This document shows positions 33,255 to 48,408 of a DNA stretch of 55,000 bases, in pieces. The notes under the pieces were generated by a model. It ran no database searches and had not been told where the DNA came from. It saw nothing but the letters and a program-made list of their open reading frames with translations. The position numbers were made by a program, and so were the translations under genes. Origin of the DNA: Bacillus methanolicus MGA3 (GTDB lineage: Bacteria > Bacillota > Bacilli > Bacillales > Cytobacillaceae). The stretch's first letter is position 1. The number at the start of each line of letters is the position of its first letter. The stretch spans positions 105,001-160,000 of the forward strand of contig NZ_CP007739.1 in NCBI RefSeq assembly GCF_000724485.1, given 5' to 3'.

Positions 33255-33878
33255 ATGCCGAAAGTAGCATTATTTAACCAAAACGGCTCACAAGTTGGTG
33301 AAATCGAACTAAACGACGCCGTTTTTGGTATCGAGCCTAACAAACACGTGTTATTTGAAGCTGTTGTTATGCAAAGAGCTTCTTTGCGTCAAGGAACACA
33401 CAAAACAAAAATTCGTTCTGAAGTATCTGGCGGTGGCCGCAAACCATGGCGCCAAAAAGGAACAGGCCGTGCTCGCCAAGGTTCTATCCGTTCTCCACAA
33501 TGGCGCGGCGGTGGTACTGTGTTCGGTCCTGTGCCACGCAGCTACAGCTACAAGCTTCCTAAAAAAGTGCGTCGCTTAGCAATTAAATCTGCATTATCTT
33601 CTAAAGTTTTAGAAGAAAATATTTTAGTATTAGAAAACCTTGTTTTCGAAACTCCAAAAACAAAAGATTTTGTAGGTGTTTTAAAAAATCTTTCTGTTGA
33701 TTCAAAAGCGCTCGTCGTTACAGCAGATCTAGATGAAAACGTCGCATTATCTGCACGAAATATCCCTGGTGTAACTGTTGTAGCAGCTAACGGAATCAAC
33801 GTTTTGGATGTTTTAAATCATGATAAGTTAATCATGACGAAAGCAGCGGTTGAAAAAGTAGAGGAGGTGCTTGCATAA
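33255..33878 (+). CDS. rplD: Ribosomal protein L4
   Basis: L4 has a globular domain on the 50S surface and a loop lining the exit tunnel. In E. coli it also represses the S10 operon; whether it does so here is not known. At 207 residues, the tunnel loop segment [20 protein letters not shown] is conserved and shows no obvious macrolide-resistance change. The SD AAAGGAGG is at 33239. Its stop TAA overlaps the rplW ATG by one base, so the two are coupled. Confidence 0.97.
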   Translation: MPKVALFNQNGSQVGEIELNDAVFGIEPNKHVLFEAVVMQRASLRQGTHKTKIRSEVSGGGRKPWRQKGTGRARQGSIRSPQWRGGGTVFGPVPRSYSYKLPKKVRRLAIKSALSSKVLEENILVLENLVFETPKTKDFVGVLKNLSVDSKALVVTADLDENVALSARNIPGVTVVAANGINVLDVLNHDKLIMTKAAVEKVEEVLA

Positions 33879-34162
33879 TGGATGCACGTGAAGTCATTAA
33901 GCGCCCCGTAATCACTGAACGTTCAACTGATCTAATGGCTGATAAAAAATACACCTTTGAAGTGGATGTAAGAGCTAACAAGACTCAAGTAAAAGACGCT
34001 GTTGAAGAAATTTTCGGCGTAAAAGTTGAAAAAGTAAACATTATGAACTATAAAGGCAAGTTCAAGCGTATGGGTAAATTCGGCGGTTATACAAATAAGC
34101 GTCGCAAAGCCATCGTAACGCTAACTCAAGACAGCAAAGAAATCGAATTATTTGAAGTATAA
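33878..34162 (+). CDS. rplW: Ribosomal protein L23
   Basis: L23 lies at the tunnel exit and docks trigger factor, SRP and SecYEG. At 94 residues it has the family length. The N-terminal [36 protein letters not shown] and the [20 protein letters not shown] loop are conserved. The SD AGGAGGTG (33862-33869) is inside rplD, and the start overlaps its stop (TAATG). rplB follows after 31 bases. Confidence 0.97.
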   Translation: MDAREVIKRPVITERSTDLMADKKYTFEVDVRANKTQVKDAVEEIFGVKVEKVNIMNYKGKFKRMGKFGGYTNKRRKAIVTLTQDSKEIELFEV

Positions 34163-34175
34163 ATATTTTAATTAG

Positions 34176-35024
<849 letters not shown>

Positions 35025-35033
35025 CGGGATTGA

Positions 35034-35363
<330 letters not shown>

Positions 35364-35383
35364 TGAGAGGAGGGCATTTTCAG

Positions 35384-35725
35384 ATGCAAGCTAAAGCTGT
35401 TGCAAGAACAGTTCGTATTGCTCCTCGTAAAGCTCGTTTAGTTGTAGATCTAATTCGAGGAAAGCAAGTTGGTGAAGCGGTGGCAATTTTAAAACACACT
35501 CCAAAAGCTGCTTCTCCGATCGTAGAAAAAGTATTGAAATCTGCTGTTGCTAACGCAGAACATAACTACGAAATGGACGTTAATAATCTCGTTGTATCTC
35601 AGGCTTACGTAAACGAAGGGCCGACATTAAAACGTTTCCGTCCTCGTGCAATGGGACGTGCAAGCCAAATTAACAAACGTACAAGTCACATTACAATCGT
35701 TTTATCAGAAAAGAAGGAGGGATAA
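35384..35725 (+). CDS. rplV: Ribosomal protein L22
   Basis: L22 lines the exit tunnel with a long beta hairpin. ATG 35384 follows GAGGAGGG (35367-35374) and gives 113 residues, the Bacillus length. An ATG overlapping the rpsS stop (35363) lies ahead of the SD and is rejected. Conserved: [20 protein letters not shown] and the hairpin tip [16 protein letters not shown]. rpsC starts three bases after its stop. Confidence 0.96.
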   Translation: MQAKAVARTVRIAPRKARLVVDLIRGKQVGEAVAILKHTPKAASPIVEKVLKSAVANAEHNYEMDVNNLVVSQAYVNEGPTLKRFRPRAMGRASQINKRTSHITIVLSEKKEG

Positions 35726-37015
<1,290 letters not shown>

Positions 37016-37020
37016 CCTGA

Positions 37021-37299
<279 letters not shown>

Positions 37300-37318
37300 T
37301 TGTTCGGATTAAGGTTGA

Positions 37319-37708
<390 letters not shown>

Positions 37709-37744
37709 CTCAAATTTAATGCCTTTAAGGAGGTGCGAAAGCAG

Positions 37745-38056
37745 ATGCATGTAAAAAAAGGTGACAAAGTAATGGTCATCTCTGGCAAAGACAAAGGCAA
37801 AACAGGAATCATCCTGGCTGCTTTTCCTAAGAAAAGCCGTGTCCTAGTAGAAGGTGTAAATATTATTAAAAAGCATTCTAAACCTTCTCAAGCTAATCCG
37901 CAGGGCGGAATTATCAGCCAAGAGGCACCTATTCATGTATCAAACGTAATGCCAATTGACCCGAAAACAGGAGAACCAACACGAGTTGGCTACAAAGTGG
38001 TTGATGGCAAAAAAGTTCGCATTGCGAAAAAATCTGGTGAAGTTTTAGATAAATAG
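37745..38056 (+). CDS. rplX: Ribosomal protein L24
   Basis: L24 is one of the two initiators of 50S assembly. ATG 37745 follows AAGGAGGTG (37728-37736) and gives 103 residues; an in-frame start at 37733 lies within the SD. The KOW motif is [41 protein letters not shown] follows. rplE starts 26 bases downstream. Confidence 0.97.
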   Translation: MHVKKGDKVMVISGKDKGKTGIILAAFPKKSRVLVEGVNIIKKHSKPSQANPQGGIISQEAPIHVSNVMPIDPKTGEPTRVGYKVVDGKKVRIAKKSGEVLDK

Positions 38057-38082
38057 TTCATATAAGAAGGGAGGTACAATAA

Positions 38083-38622
38083 ATGAACCGCCTAAAAGAA
38101 AAATTTGTAAAAGAAATTACTCCTGCTCTTATGAGCAAGTTCAACTATAAATCTGTAATGGAAGTACCTAAACTTGAAAAAATCGTAATCAACATGGGTG
38201 TTGGTGACGCTGTTCAAAACGCAAAAGCTCTTGATAATGCTGTTGAAGAGCTTGCAACAATTACAGGACAAAAACCAGTTGTAACTCGTGCAAAAAAATC
38301 AATTGCTGGTTTCCGTCTTCGTGAAGGTATGCCAATCGGTGCAAAAGTTACTCTTCGTGGAGAGCGTATGTACGAGTTTTTCGACAAACTGATTTCTGTT
38401 TCTCTTCCGCGTGTACGTGACTTCCGCGGAGTTTCTAAGAAAGCATTTGACGGCCGCGGTAACTACACACTTGGCGTAAAAGAACAGTTGATCTTCCCTG
38501 AAATTGATTACGATAAAGTAAGTAAAGTACGTGGTATGGATATTGTCATTGTAACCACTGCTAAGACTGATGAAGAGGCTCGTGAACTTTTAACTCAATT
38601 TGGAATGCCATTCCAAAAGTAA
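38083..38622 (+). CDS. rplE: Ribosomal protein L5
   Basis: L5 binds 5S rRNA and contacts P-site tRNA. At 179 residues, it has the conserved [45 protein letters not shown], and [23 protein letters not shown] segments. The SD AAGGGAGGT is at 38067. It lies between rplX and rpsN in the spc part of the operon. Confidence 0.98.
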   Translation: MNRLKEKFVKEITPALMSKFNYKSVMEVPKLEKIVINMGVGDAVQNAKALDNAVEELATITGQKPVVTRAKKSIAGFRLREGMPIGAKVTLRGERMYEFFDKLISVSLPRVRDFRGVSKKAFDGRGNYTLGVKEQLIFPEIDYDKVSKVRGMDIVIVTTAKTDEEARELLTQFGMPFQK

Positions 38623-38629
38623 TCGCTAA

Positions 38630-38833
<204 letters not shown>

Positions 38834-38857
38834 AACCCAACTCTGGGAAGGAGGTAA

Positions 38858-39262
<405 letters not shown>

Positions 39263-39293
39263 TACAGTTTCTGAATGAATGGAGGTGCAATAA

Positions 39294-39830
39294 ATGTCTC
39301 GCATAGGTAAAAAACCAATTGAAATCCCATCTGGTGTTACAGTTACTGTTAATAACAATACTGTGACAGTAAAAGGCCCTAAAGGCGAATTAACTCGTTC
39401 GTTTAACCCAGATATGGAAATTAAAGTAGAAGATAACGTAGTTACTGTCACTCGCCCATCTGATGTGAAAGAACACCGCGCGTTGCACGGCACAACTCGT
39501 GCGATTATCGCAAACATGGTGGAAGGAGTATCCAAAGGCTTTGAAAGAAGCCTTGAGCTGGTCGGGGTTGGATACCGTGCTCAAAAACAAGGCAAAAAGC
39601 TAGTACTTAACGTCGGTTACTCTCATCCTGTAGAAATTGAACCTGAAGAAGGTCTTGAAATTGAAGTTCCAGCTAACACAAAAGTTGTCGTAAAAGGTAT
39701 TGACAAAGAACGTGTTGGAGCTTTAGCAGCAAACATTCGCCAAGTTCGTCCACCAGAGCCATACAAAGGTAAAGGAATCCGCTACGAAGGCGAATATGTG
39801 CGCCGTAAAGAAGGTAAAACTGGTAAGTAA
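39294..39830 (+). CDS. rplF: Ribosomal protein L6
   Basis: L6 binds near the sarcin-ricin loop and is needed for late 50S maturation. At 178 residues it has two repeats of the same fold; [20 protein letters not shown] opens the first, and the signature [20 protein letters not shown] closes the second. The SD GGAGGTG is at 39280. rplR follows after 32 bases. Confidence 0.98.
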   Translation: MSRIGKKPIEIPSGVTVTVNNNTVTVKGPKGELTRSFNPDMEIKVEDNVVTVTRPSDVKEHRALHGTTRAIIANMVEGVSKGFERSLELVGVGYRAQKQGKKLVLNVGYSHPVEIEPEEGLEIEVPANTKVVVKGIDKERVGALAANIRQVRPPEPYKGKGIRYEGEYVRRKEGKTGK

Positions 39831-39862
39831 TGCCGCATAGGTAAACGAAAGGAGTGACCTGA

Positions 39863-40225
39863 ATGATTACGAAACCTGACAAAAATGCAGTCCGCAAGAA
39901 AAGACATGCTCGTGTTCGTTCTAAACTAAGCGGTACTGCAGCTCGTCCTCGTTTAAACGTGTTTCGTTCAAACAAACACATTTATGCACAACTAATCGAC
40001 GATGTGAATGGAGTTACTTTAGCAAGTGCTTCAACATTAGATAAAGATTTGAACCTTGAGTCCACCGGGAACGTTGAGGCAGCACAAAAGGTCGGAGAAT
40101 TAGTTGCTAAACGTGCTATCGAAAAAGGAATTAAATCTGTGGTGTTTGATCGTGGCGGATACTTGTATCATGGACGGGTTAAAGCTTTAGCAGAAGCTGC
40201 CCGTGAAAACGGTTTAGAATTTTAA
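39863..40225 (+). CDS. rplR: Ribosomal protein L18
   Basis: L18 binds 5S rRNA with L5. At 120 residues, the basic N-terminal tail ([21 protein letters not shown]) contacts 5S rRNA. The core has [20 protein letters not shown], and the C-terminal [23 protein letters not shown] is the family signature. The SD AAAGGAG is at 39848. rpsE is 24 bases downstream. Confidence 0.98.
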   Translation: MITKPDKNAVRKKRHARVRSKLSGTAARPRLNVFRSNKHIYAQLIDDVNGVTLASASTLDKDLNLESTGNVEAAQKVGELVAKRAIEKGIKSVVFDRGGYLYHGRVKALAEAARENGLEF

Positions 40226-40249
40226 TAGACAAAGGAGGGACACGAAAAG

Positions 40250-40750
40250 ATGCGTCGCATTGATCCAAACAAACTTGAACTTGAAGAACGCGTAGTTACC
40301 GTTAATCGTGTAGCGAAAGTTGTTAAAGGCGGTCGTCGATTCCGCTTCTCTGCTCTTGTAGTAGTAGGAGATAAAAACGGTCATGTTGGTTTCGGTACTG
40401 GAAAAGCTCAAGAGGTACCTGATGCTATTCGCAAAGCAATTGAAGATGCGAAGAAAAACTTAATTAAAGTACCTATCGTTGGTACGACAATTCCACACGA
40501 AGTTATCGGACATTTTGGTGCAGGGAAAATTCTTTTAAAACCTGCTCTCGAAGGTACTGGAGTTATTGCTGGCGGTCCAGTTCGTGCGGTACTTGAGTTA
40601 GCTGGTGTTGGTGATATCCTTTCTAAATCATTGGGAACAAATACACCAATTAACATGATTCGTGCAACAATTGACGGTTTAAAACAATTAAAACGTGCTG
40701 AGGACGTAGCAAAATTACGTGGTAAATCAGTAGAAGAACTGTTAGGATAA
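40250..40750 (+). CDS. rpsE: Ribosomal protein S5
   Basis: S5 contributes to decoding accuracy and mRNA entry. At 166 residues: the N-terminal dsRNA-binding-like domain has [20 protein letters not shown] and [20 protein letters not shown]; the C-terminal domain has [22 protein letters not shown]. No spectinomycin-type change is evident in the KVVKGGRRF loop. The SD AAAGGAGGG is at 40232. Confidence 0.98.
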   Translation: MRRIDPNKLELEERVVTVNRVAKVVKGGRRFRFSALVVVGDKNGHVGFGTGKAQEVPDAIRKAIEDAKKNLIKVPIVGTTIPHEVIGHFGAGKILLKPALEGTGVIAGGPVRAVLELAGVGDILSKSLGTNTPINMIRATIDGLKQLKRAEDVAKLRGKSVEELLG

Positions 40751-40763
40751 GGAGGGAAATCAA

Positions 40764-40946
40764 ATGGCGAAAAAACTAGAAATTACCCTCACTCGCAGCG
40801 TAATTGGTCGTCCTAAAGACCAACGCGAAACAGTTAAAGCTCTTGGATTACGTAAATTGAACCAAACAGTTGAGCATCAAGACAATCCAGCTATTCGCGG
40901 AATGATCAATAAAGTTGCTCACCTTGTAACGGTAAAAGAACAATAA
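40764..40946 (+). CDS. rpmD: Ribosomal protein L30
   Basis: L30 is a small 50S protein. At 60 residues, it has the family pattern [20 protein letters not shown], then [21 protein letters not shown] and the short C-terminal strand HLVTVKE. The SD AAGGAGGG lies at 40750, directly behind the rpsE stop. It is followed by rplO after 31 bases. Confidence 0.97.
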   Translation: MAKKLEITLTRSVIGRPKDQRETVKALGLRKLNQTVEHQDNPAIRGMINKVAHLVTVKEQ

Positions 40947-40977
40947 TTTCATTCTTCTTGAATAAGGAGGTGCCAAC

Positions 40978-41418
40978 ATGAAACTTCATGAATTAAAGCC
41001 TGCAGAAGGTTCTCGCCATGACCGCAAACGCAAAGGTCGCGGTATTGGTTCTGGTAACGGTAAAACTGCTGGTCGAGGTCATAAAGGTCAAAATGCACGT
41101 TCTGGCGGTGGTGTTCGTCCTGGCTTCGAAGGTGGTCAAACTCCACTTTTCCGACGTTTGCCTAAACGTGGATTTACAAACATTAACCGCAAAGAATATG
41201 CAATTGTAAACCTTGATGCCTTAAACCGTTTTGAAGAAGGTACTGAAGTTACTCCAGAACTTCTGATTGAAACTGGGGTAGTACGCAATGAAAAAGCAGG
41301 TATTAAAATTCTTGCAAAAGGAAAAGTTGAGAAAAAGCTTACTGTAAAAGCTCATAAATTCTCCTCTGCTGCAAAGGAAGCGATTGAAGCTGCCGGCGGT
41401 CAAACTGAGGTGATTTAA
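40978..41418 (+). CDS. rplO: Ribosomal protein L15
   Basis: L15 is a late 50S assembly protein with a long basic N-terminal extension. At 146 residues, the glycine/arginine-rich section [20 protein letters not shown] and [20 protein letters not shown] are conserved, as is the globular C-terminus. The SD AAGGAGGTG is at 40964. Its stop TAA shares a base with the secY ATG (TAATG), implying translational coupling to the translocon gene. Confidence 0.97.
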   Translation: MKLHELKPAEGSRHDRKRKGRGIGSGNGKTAGRGHKGQNARSGGGVRPGFEGGQTPLFRRLPKRGFTNINRKEYAIVNLDALNRFEEGTEVTPELLIETGVVRNEKAGIKILAKGKVEKKLTVKAHKFSSAAKEAIEAAGGQTEVI

Positions 41419-42713
41419 TGTTTCAGTCAATCTCCAATTTTATGCGCGTGGGTGAAATAAGACGTAAAATCATATTCACCCTTTTAATGTTAATTGTATT
41501 CCGCATCGGTGCATTTATCCCTGTACCGAATGTGAATGCAGAGGTTTTAAAAGTACAAGATCAACTTAACGTGTTTGGCGTTTTAAATACATTTGGGGGC
41601 GGAGCTTTAAAAAACTTCTCTATTTTTGCGATGGGAATTATGCCGTATATCACAGCATCAATCATTGTTCAATTATTACAAATGGATGTTGTGCCAAAAT
41701 TTACGGAATGGTCAAAACAGGGAGAAGTTGGGCGCCGCAAATTAGCTCAGTTTACCCGCTATTTTACAATTGTACTTGGATTAATCCAAGCTTTTGGCAT
41801 GTCTTACGGTTTTAATAACATGTCAAGAGGGATGCTTATCGTAGATCCCGGCATCTCTACCTATCTGCTGATCGCGATTGTATTAACTGCTGGAACGGCC
41901 TTTTTAATGTGGTTAGGCGAACAAATTACAGCAAAAGGTGTGGGAAACGGAATCTCGATCATCATCTTTGCGGGGATTGTTGCCGGAATTCCGTCGACAT
42001 TCAACCAAATCTATGCGCAACAGCTTGAAAATTCAGGGGAACAATTATTTTTGCGAATTATTACAGTCGTGTTAATTGTTTTAGCAGTCATTGCGTTAAT
42101 TGTCGGGGTTATTTTTATCCAGCAGGCATTGCGGAAGATCCCGATACAATATGCGAATCGAATGGTTGCAGGGAGAAATCCAGTAGGGGGACAATCAACG
42201 CATTTACCGTTAAAGGTGAATTCTGCCGGCGTTATTCCAGTTATCTTTGCGGTTTCATTTATTGTTACACCGCCAACGATTGCTTCATTTTTTGGGCAAA
42301 ATGATGTAACGCTTTGGATTCAGAAGACGTTTGATTATACTAAGCCAATTGGTATGATCTGTTACGTGGCACTTATTATTGCCTTTACGTACTTCTATGC
42401 TTTTATACAAGTAAATCCTGAGCAAGTTGCGGAAAACCTTAAAAAGCAAGGCGGTTATATTCCTGGAATACGTCCTGGAAAAAACACACAGGAGTACTTG
42501 ACACGCGTTTTATACCGTCTGACACTGCCTGGTTCGTTGTTCTTAGCATTTATTGCGATAATGCCGGTTTTCTTTATTCAGTTCGCCGGGTTGCCACACT
42601 CTGCTAAGATCGGTGGAACGAGCCTTCTCATCGTTGTCGGTGTAGCGCTTGAAACAATGAAACAGCTTGAAGCACAGCTTGTAAAACGCCATTATAAAGG
42701 TTTCATTAAATAA
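41418..42713 (+). CDS. secY: Preprotein translocase subunit SecY
   Basis: SecY is the central pore of the Sec translocon, with ten membrane helices. At 431 residues it is full length. The N-terminal RVGEIRRKIIFTLLMLIVFR, the plug region near GALKNFSIFAMGIMPYITAS, and the cytoplasmic loop ANRMVAGRNPVGGQSTHLPL that takes part in SecA/ribosome binding are recognised. The start overlaps the rplO stop. A 10-bp perfect hairpin follows before adk. Confidence 0.98.
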   Translation: MFQSISNFMRVGEIRRKIIFTLLMLIVFRIGAFIPVPNVNAEVLKVQDQLNVFGVLNTFGGGALKNFSIFAMGIMPYITASIIVQLLQMDVVPKFTEWSKQGEVGRRKLAQFTRYFTIVLGLIQAFGMSYGFNNMSRGMLIVDPGISTYLLIAIVLTAGTAFLMWLGEQITAKGVGNGISIIIFAGIVAGIPSTFNQIYAQQLENSGEQLFLRIITVVLIVLAVIALIVGVIFIQQALRKIPIQYANRMVAGRNPVGGQSTHLPLKVNSAGVIPVIFAVSFIVTPPTIASFFGQNDVTLWIQKTFDYTKPIGMICYVALIIAFTYFYAFIQVNPEQVAENLKKQGGYIPGIRPGKNTQEYLTRVLYRLTLPGSLFLAFIAIMPVFFIQFAGLPHSAKIGGTSLLIVVGVALETMKQLEAQLVKRHYKGFIK

Positions 42714-42716
42714 TGT

Positions 42717-42745
42717 GGTTTTAGGGGCAGATGCTCCCTAAAACC
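42717..42745 (+). other. Perfect 10-bp hairpin between secY and adk
   Basis: GGTTTTAGGG (42717-42726) and CCCTAAAACC (42736-42745), 9-base loop, starting four bases after the secY stop. It is followed by TATTAAGAG rather than a T-run, so a full terminator is unlikely; it may protect or process the secY mRNA end. Confidence 0.55.
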
Positions 42746-42759
42746 TATTAAGAGACTGA

Positions 42760-43421
<662 letters not shown>

Positions 43422-43422
<1 letters not shown>

Positions 43423-44168
43423 TGATTATATCGAAAACCCCTCGAGAAATTGAAATTATGAGGGAAGCCGGCAGGATTGTAGCCCTTACCCATCAGGAGC
43501 TAAAAAAGCATATTTCACCTGGTATTACAACAAAGGAACTGGATGCAATTGCGGAACAGTTTATCCTTAAAACTGATGCAATCCCTTCTTTTAAAGGTTA
43601 TAATGGTTTCCCTGGCAGCATCTGTGCCTCAGTCAATAATGAGCTTGTTCACGGGATTCCGAGTGATCGTGTTTTAAAAGAGGGCGATATTATCACGATC
43701 GATATCGGTGTTAAATATAATGGTTATCATGGTGACTCGGCTTGGACATATCCAGTTGGAAATATAGATGAAGAAACAAATCGCCTTTTAGAGGTAACGG
43801 AAGAATCTCTATACAGAGGCCTGATGGAAGCAAAGCCTGGAGAGCGCCTATCGAACATCTCCCATGCGATTCAAACGTATGTGGAATCAAACGGCTTTTC
43901 CATTGTACGCGAGTATGTAGGACACGGAGTAGGGCAAGAATTACATGAAGACCCGCAAATTCCTCATTATGGTCCGCCCAACAAAGGTCCGCGTCTAAAG
44001 CCTGGAATGGTATTAGCGATTGAACCAATGGTGAATGCGGGAAGCCGATATGTTAAAACGTTAACTGATAATTGGACAGTTGTGACAGTTGACGGAAAAA
44101 TGTGTGCTCATTTTGAGCATACTGTAGCAATCACTGAAACAGGGTGTGAGATATTAACGAAAGCCTAA
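43422..44168 (+). CDS. map: Methionine aminopeptidase, type I
   Basis: Map removes the initiator methionine from nascent proteins. At 248 residues, it has the five-ligand metal site: two aspartates in [19 protein letters not shown], His in [12 protein letters not shown], Glu in AIEPMVNAG and Glu in [10 protein letters not shown]. The start overlaps the adk stop (TAATG), and the SD inside adk is weak, which suggests coupled translation. It clusters with secY and adk, as in most Firmicutes. Confidence 0.97.
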
Positions 44169-44184
44169 GTGCAGGTGATTTTCG

Positions 44185-44497
44185 TTGATCGATTATGATT
44201 CTGGTCCGCAAATTGGGCAGATTGTTCGAATTACGAGCGGACGGGATGCCGGTCAATATGCTATAATAATAAGGTTGGGTGAAGAACCATTTGTATATCT
44301 TGCAGACGGAGAAAAACGAAAGTTTGACCGTCCCAAGAAAAAGAATATTCAACATCTTCAACTGACTCAACACATATCTCCGGAAGTTCAAAGCAGTATC
44401 AGGGAAACAGGCCGTGTAACAAACGGAAAGCTTCGCTTTGCACTTGCAAAGTTTATAAATGAATCCAAATTTGAGCGTAAGAAGGGAGATGAGTTCG

Positions 44498-44511
<14 letters not shown>
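44185..44511 (+). CDS. ybzG: KOW-domain RNA-binding protein (YbzG-like)
   Basis: This 108-residue basic protein sits between map and infA, the place of ybzG in B. subtilis. The N-terminal half is a KOW-like segment ([20 protein letters not shown]) resembling ribosomal proteins L14e/L24, so RNA binding is likely; the function is not established. The start is TTG 44185 with SD AGGTGA (44173). It overlaps infA by 14 bases. The lysine-rich C-terminal part has no recognised domain. Confidence 0.85.
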
Positions 44512-44870
<359 letters not shown>

Positions 44871-44892
44871 TTTTGAAGGAGGTGCACTCTAG

Positions 44893-45258
44893 ATGGCACG
44901 TATTGCTGGTGTAGATATTCCACGTGAGAAACGTGTAGTAATTTCTTTGACTTATATCTATGGTATCGGTAAACCTACAGCTCAAAAGATTTTAGCGGAA
45001 GCAGGTGTTTCTGAAGACACTCGCGTTCGCGATTTAACAGAAGAGGAACTAAACAAAATCCGTGATATCGTTGATAAATTAAAGGTTGAAGGTGACCTTC
45101 GCCGTGAAGTATCCCTTAACATTAAGCGTTTAATGGAAATCGGGTGCTATCGTGGTTTACGTCATCGCCGTGGTTTACCTGTTCGCGGACAAAATACGAA
45201 AAACAATGCACGTACACGCAAAGGTCCTCGTAAGACTGTAGCGAACAAGAAAAAATAA
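44893..45258 (+). CDS. rpsM: Ribosomal protein S13
   Basis: S13 lies on the 30S head, contacts the 50S subunit and P-site tRNA. At 121 residues, it has [40 protein letters not shown] and the C-terminal tail [20 protein letters not shown]. The SD AAGGAGGTG is at 44876. It is the first gene of the alpha part of the operon. Confidence 0.98.
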   Translation: MARIAGVDIPREKRVVISLTYIYGIGKPTAQKILAEAGVSEDTRVRDLTEEELNKIRDIVDKLKVEGDLRREVSLNIKRLMEIGCYRGLRHRRGLPVRGQNTKNNARTRKGPRKTVANKKK

Positions 45259-45280
45259 TCGGTAAAGGAGGTACATCTAA

Positions 45281-45670
<390 letters not shown>

Positions 45671-45775
45671 TATTTCTGTATAGATTTTGTATCCCTGTCT
45701 ATAATGGGATATGATACAACTTTTTTCGTGATTGTACGGAAATCATTAATCCAGTTGTTGTGCACAAACGGGAAC

Positions 45776-45805
45776 GTAAACATGGGGGAATTTCGGTATG
45801 TTTAC
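45776..45805 (+). other. Hairpin in the rpoA leader
   Basis: GTAAACAT (45776-45783) pairs perfectly with ATGTTTAC (45798-45805), 14-base loop. It is 22 bases before the rpoA SD. The 45671-45843 gap has no other firm signal. Function unknown. Confidence 0.4.
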
Positions 45806-45843
45806 CATGCCGGGTTTCGACGTTTTGAAGGAGGGTATATTTG

Positions 45844-46788
45844 ATGATCGAAATAGAAAAACCAAAAATTGAAACCGTTGAGATCAACGATGATGCCAAG
45901 TATGGGAAGTTCGTCGTAGAACCACTTGAGCGTGGATATGGTACAACTTTGGGTAACTCCTTACGTCGTATCCTATTATCCTCACTCCCAGGTGCCGCTG
46001 TCACATCGATTCAAATCGATGGGGTGCTTCATGAGTTTTCAACAATTGAAGGCGTTGTAGAGGATGTTACATCTATTATTTTAAACATTAAAAAACTAGC
46101 GCTGAAAATCTACTCAGATGAAGAAAAAACGCTTGAAATTGATGCGCAGGGAGAAGGAATAGTAACTGCAGCTGATATTAGACATGATAGTGATGTGGAA
46201 ATCCTAAATCCTGATCTTCACATTGCGACTCTTGCGAAAAACGGTCATCTGCGCATGCGTTTAACTGCAAAACGCGGACGTGGCTATACGCCTGCTGAAC
46301 AGAACAAGAAAGAAGATCAGCCAATTGGTGTGATCCCAATTGACTCTATCTTTACACCGGTTTCACGTGTTCAATATCAAGTTGAAAATACACGTGTTGG
46401 CCAAATGACAAACTATGACAGGCTTACGCTTGATGTTTGGACAGATGGCAGCACAGGTCCACAGGAAGCAATTGCTCTAGGGGCCAAAATATTAACAGAG
46501 CATTTAAATATCTTCGTCGGATTAACGGATGAAGCTCAAAATGCAGAAATTATGGTAGAAAAAGAGGAAGACCAAAAAGAAAAAGTTCTTGAAATGACAA
46601 TTGAAGAGCTTGATCTATCGGTTCGTTCATATAACTGCCTGAAACGCGCTGGAATTAATACTGTTCAAGAATTAGCTAATAAAACGGAAGAAGATATGAT
46701 GAAAGTGCGTAATTTGGGACGCAAATCTCTTGAAGAAGTAAAACACAAACTTGAAGAGCTTGGATTAAGCTTACGAAAAGATGACTAG
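45844..46788 (+). CDS. rpoA: RNA polymerase alpha subunit
   Basis: Alpha dimerises to start polymerase assembly; its C-terminal domain binds UP elements and activators. ATG 45844 follows AAGGAGGG (45828-45835) and gives 314 residues; a TTG at 45841 is a less likely start. The N-terminal domain has [20 protein letters not shown]; the C-terminal domain has [20 protein letters not shown] with [11 protein letters not shown]. It is complete and without odd features. Confidence 0.98.
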   Translation: MIEIEKPKIETVEINDDAKYGKFVVEPLERGYGTTLGNSLRRILLSSLPGAAVTSIQIDGVLHEFSTIEGVVEDVTSIILNIKKLALKIYSDEEKTLEIDAQGEGIVTAADIRHDSDVEILNPDLHIATLAKNGHLRMRLTAKRGRGYTPAEQNKKEDQPIGVIPIDSIFTPVSRVQYQVENTRVGQMTNYDRLTLDVWTDGSTGPQEAIALGAKILTEHLNIFVGLTDEAQNAEIMVEKEEDQKEKVLEMTIEELDLSVRSYNCLKRAGINTVQELANKTEEDMMKVRNLGRKSLEEVKHKLEELGLSLRKDD

Positions 46789-46840
46789 TTAGCAATTGCT
46801 TAACTAGGCATTTTGCTGTCAGTTCGGCTAACAATCATGA

Positions 46841-47227
<387 letters not shown>

Positions 47228-47245
47228 TAATTCTTTACTAACAAC

Positions 47246-47291
47246 AAGGGCGGCGGACAGTTTATATCGAAACTTGTTCAATGCCCTTTTT
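47246..47291 (+). terminator. Terminator of the S10-spc-alpha operon
   Basis: AAGGGC (47246-47251) pairs with GCCCTT (47283-47288), with an inner ACAGTTT/AAACTTGT arm, then TTTTTG. It lies 19 bases after the rplQ stop. Confidence 0.75.
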
Positions 47292-47401
47292 GTATATCGG
47301 ATAATATAGCTTGGAGGTTTTATTCTTCACGCTGCTATTCGAAAGCAAAGCCATAACGAGTGTTATGATGAGCAACCATTTGATTGTCTCGTCTAGCTCA
47401 T

Positions 47402-47483
47402 GCGCCTCTTCCCGTTTCTTGCAGAAATTTCGATCTGTGCGAATTGAGAATTTCTCCTGGGAATGAGGTGCAGGCTTTTTTTT
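47402..47483 (+). terminator. Long hairpin with T8 tail upstream of ecfA1
   Basis: GCGCCTCTTCCC (47402-47413) pairs with GGGAATGAGGTGC (47459-47471, one bulge and one wobble), and inside it AGAAATT/AATTTCT (about 47423-47429 and 47449-47455) extends the arm; then comes GGC and eight T. It is a strong terminator-like structure 86 bases before ecfA1. The upstream part of this 340-base gap (47292-47401) also holds a small perfect hairpin CATAAC/GTTATG (47352-47367). The start of the element (TCGTCTAGCTC, 47389-47399) is like the hairpin element at 16710. No promoter could be settled. Confidence 0.6.
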
Positions 47484-47568
47484 ATATTTGGAACTTTTTT
47501 GATTTAGCTATTTTTGATACAGTTTAAAAGTGTATGGTGATAGAAGTAGAGTTTATGGGAGGACCACC

Positions 47569-48408
47569 ATGGAAGAAGCGCTTGTTGTTCTTGATCATGT
47601 TTCTTTTCAATACGAAGGACAAGAAGGATATGCATTAAAAGATGTTTCTTTTGAAATCCGTAAAGGAGAATGGGTTGCTATTGTCGGCCATAACGGATCA
47701 GGCAAGTCTACTTTAGCAAAGCTATTAAACGGTCTGCAATTTCCCAAGGAAGGGAAAATTAGAGTTTGCGGTATAGAAAGTACAGAAGAGTCCGTCTGGG
47801 AAGTAAGAAAAAGAATCGGAATGGTCTTTCAAAATCCTGATAACCAATTTGTAGGCACTACTGTTCAGGATGATGTGGCTTTTGGTTTAGAAAATAACGG
47901 TATTCCTCGTGAGGTAATGGTCCAGCGTGTGAAAGAAGCGTTAGAAAAAGTTAACATGGATCAATTTCTGGATCAAGAGCCGCATCATCTGTCTGGGGGA
48001 CAGAAACAAAGAGTGGCGATTGCGGGCATCCTTGCCTTAAGGCCGGAAATTATTATATTGGATGAAGCAACTTCAATGCTTGACCCTAGAGGAAGAGAAG
48101 AAGTTTTACAAACGATAAGAGATTTAAAAGATGCAGAGGGGTTAACCGTTATCTCGATTACCCACGACTTAGAAGAGGCGGCTAAAGCTGATCGGATTTT
48201 GGTGATGAATAAGGGTCAACTATATCGTGAAGGTACTCCAGAACAAATTTTTCAAATGGATGAAGAATTGATAGAACTTGGGCTGGATATCCCATTTCCG
48301 GTCAAAATGAGCAAAGCACTGAGGGAAAGAGGATTGTCTATACCTAAATATTTTTTGTCGGAAGAAGAGTTGGTGAAAGAGTTATGGACATCTCATTGCA
48401 ACAAGTAG
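47569..48408 (+). CDS. ecfA1: ECF transporter ATPase EcfA1
   Basis: This is one of the two ATPases of the energy-coupling factor module that powers uptake of vitamins (riboflavin, biotin, thiamine and others) through separate S components. ATG 47569 follows GGGAGGA (47557-47563), giving 279 residues. Motifs: Walker [11 protein letters not shown]-loop [10 protein letters not shown], signature LSGGQKQR, Walker [11 protein letters not shown]-loop THDLEEA. It overlaps ecfA2 by 25 bases. No S component is in the window. Confidence 0.95.
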   Translation: MEEALVVLDHVSFQYEGQEGYALKDVSFEIRKGEWVAIVGHNGSGKSTLAKLLNGLQFPKEGKIRVCGIESTEESVWEVRKRIGMVFQNPDNQFVGTTVQDDVAFGLENNGIPREVMVQRVKEALEKVNMDQFLDQEPHHLSGGQKQRVAIAGILALRPEIIILDEATSMLDPRGREEVLQTIRDLKDAEGLTVISITHDLEEAAKADRILVMNKGQLYREGTPEQIFQMDEELIELGLDIPFPVKMSKALRERGLSIPKYFLSEEELVKELWTSHCNK

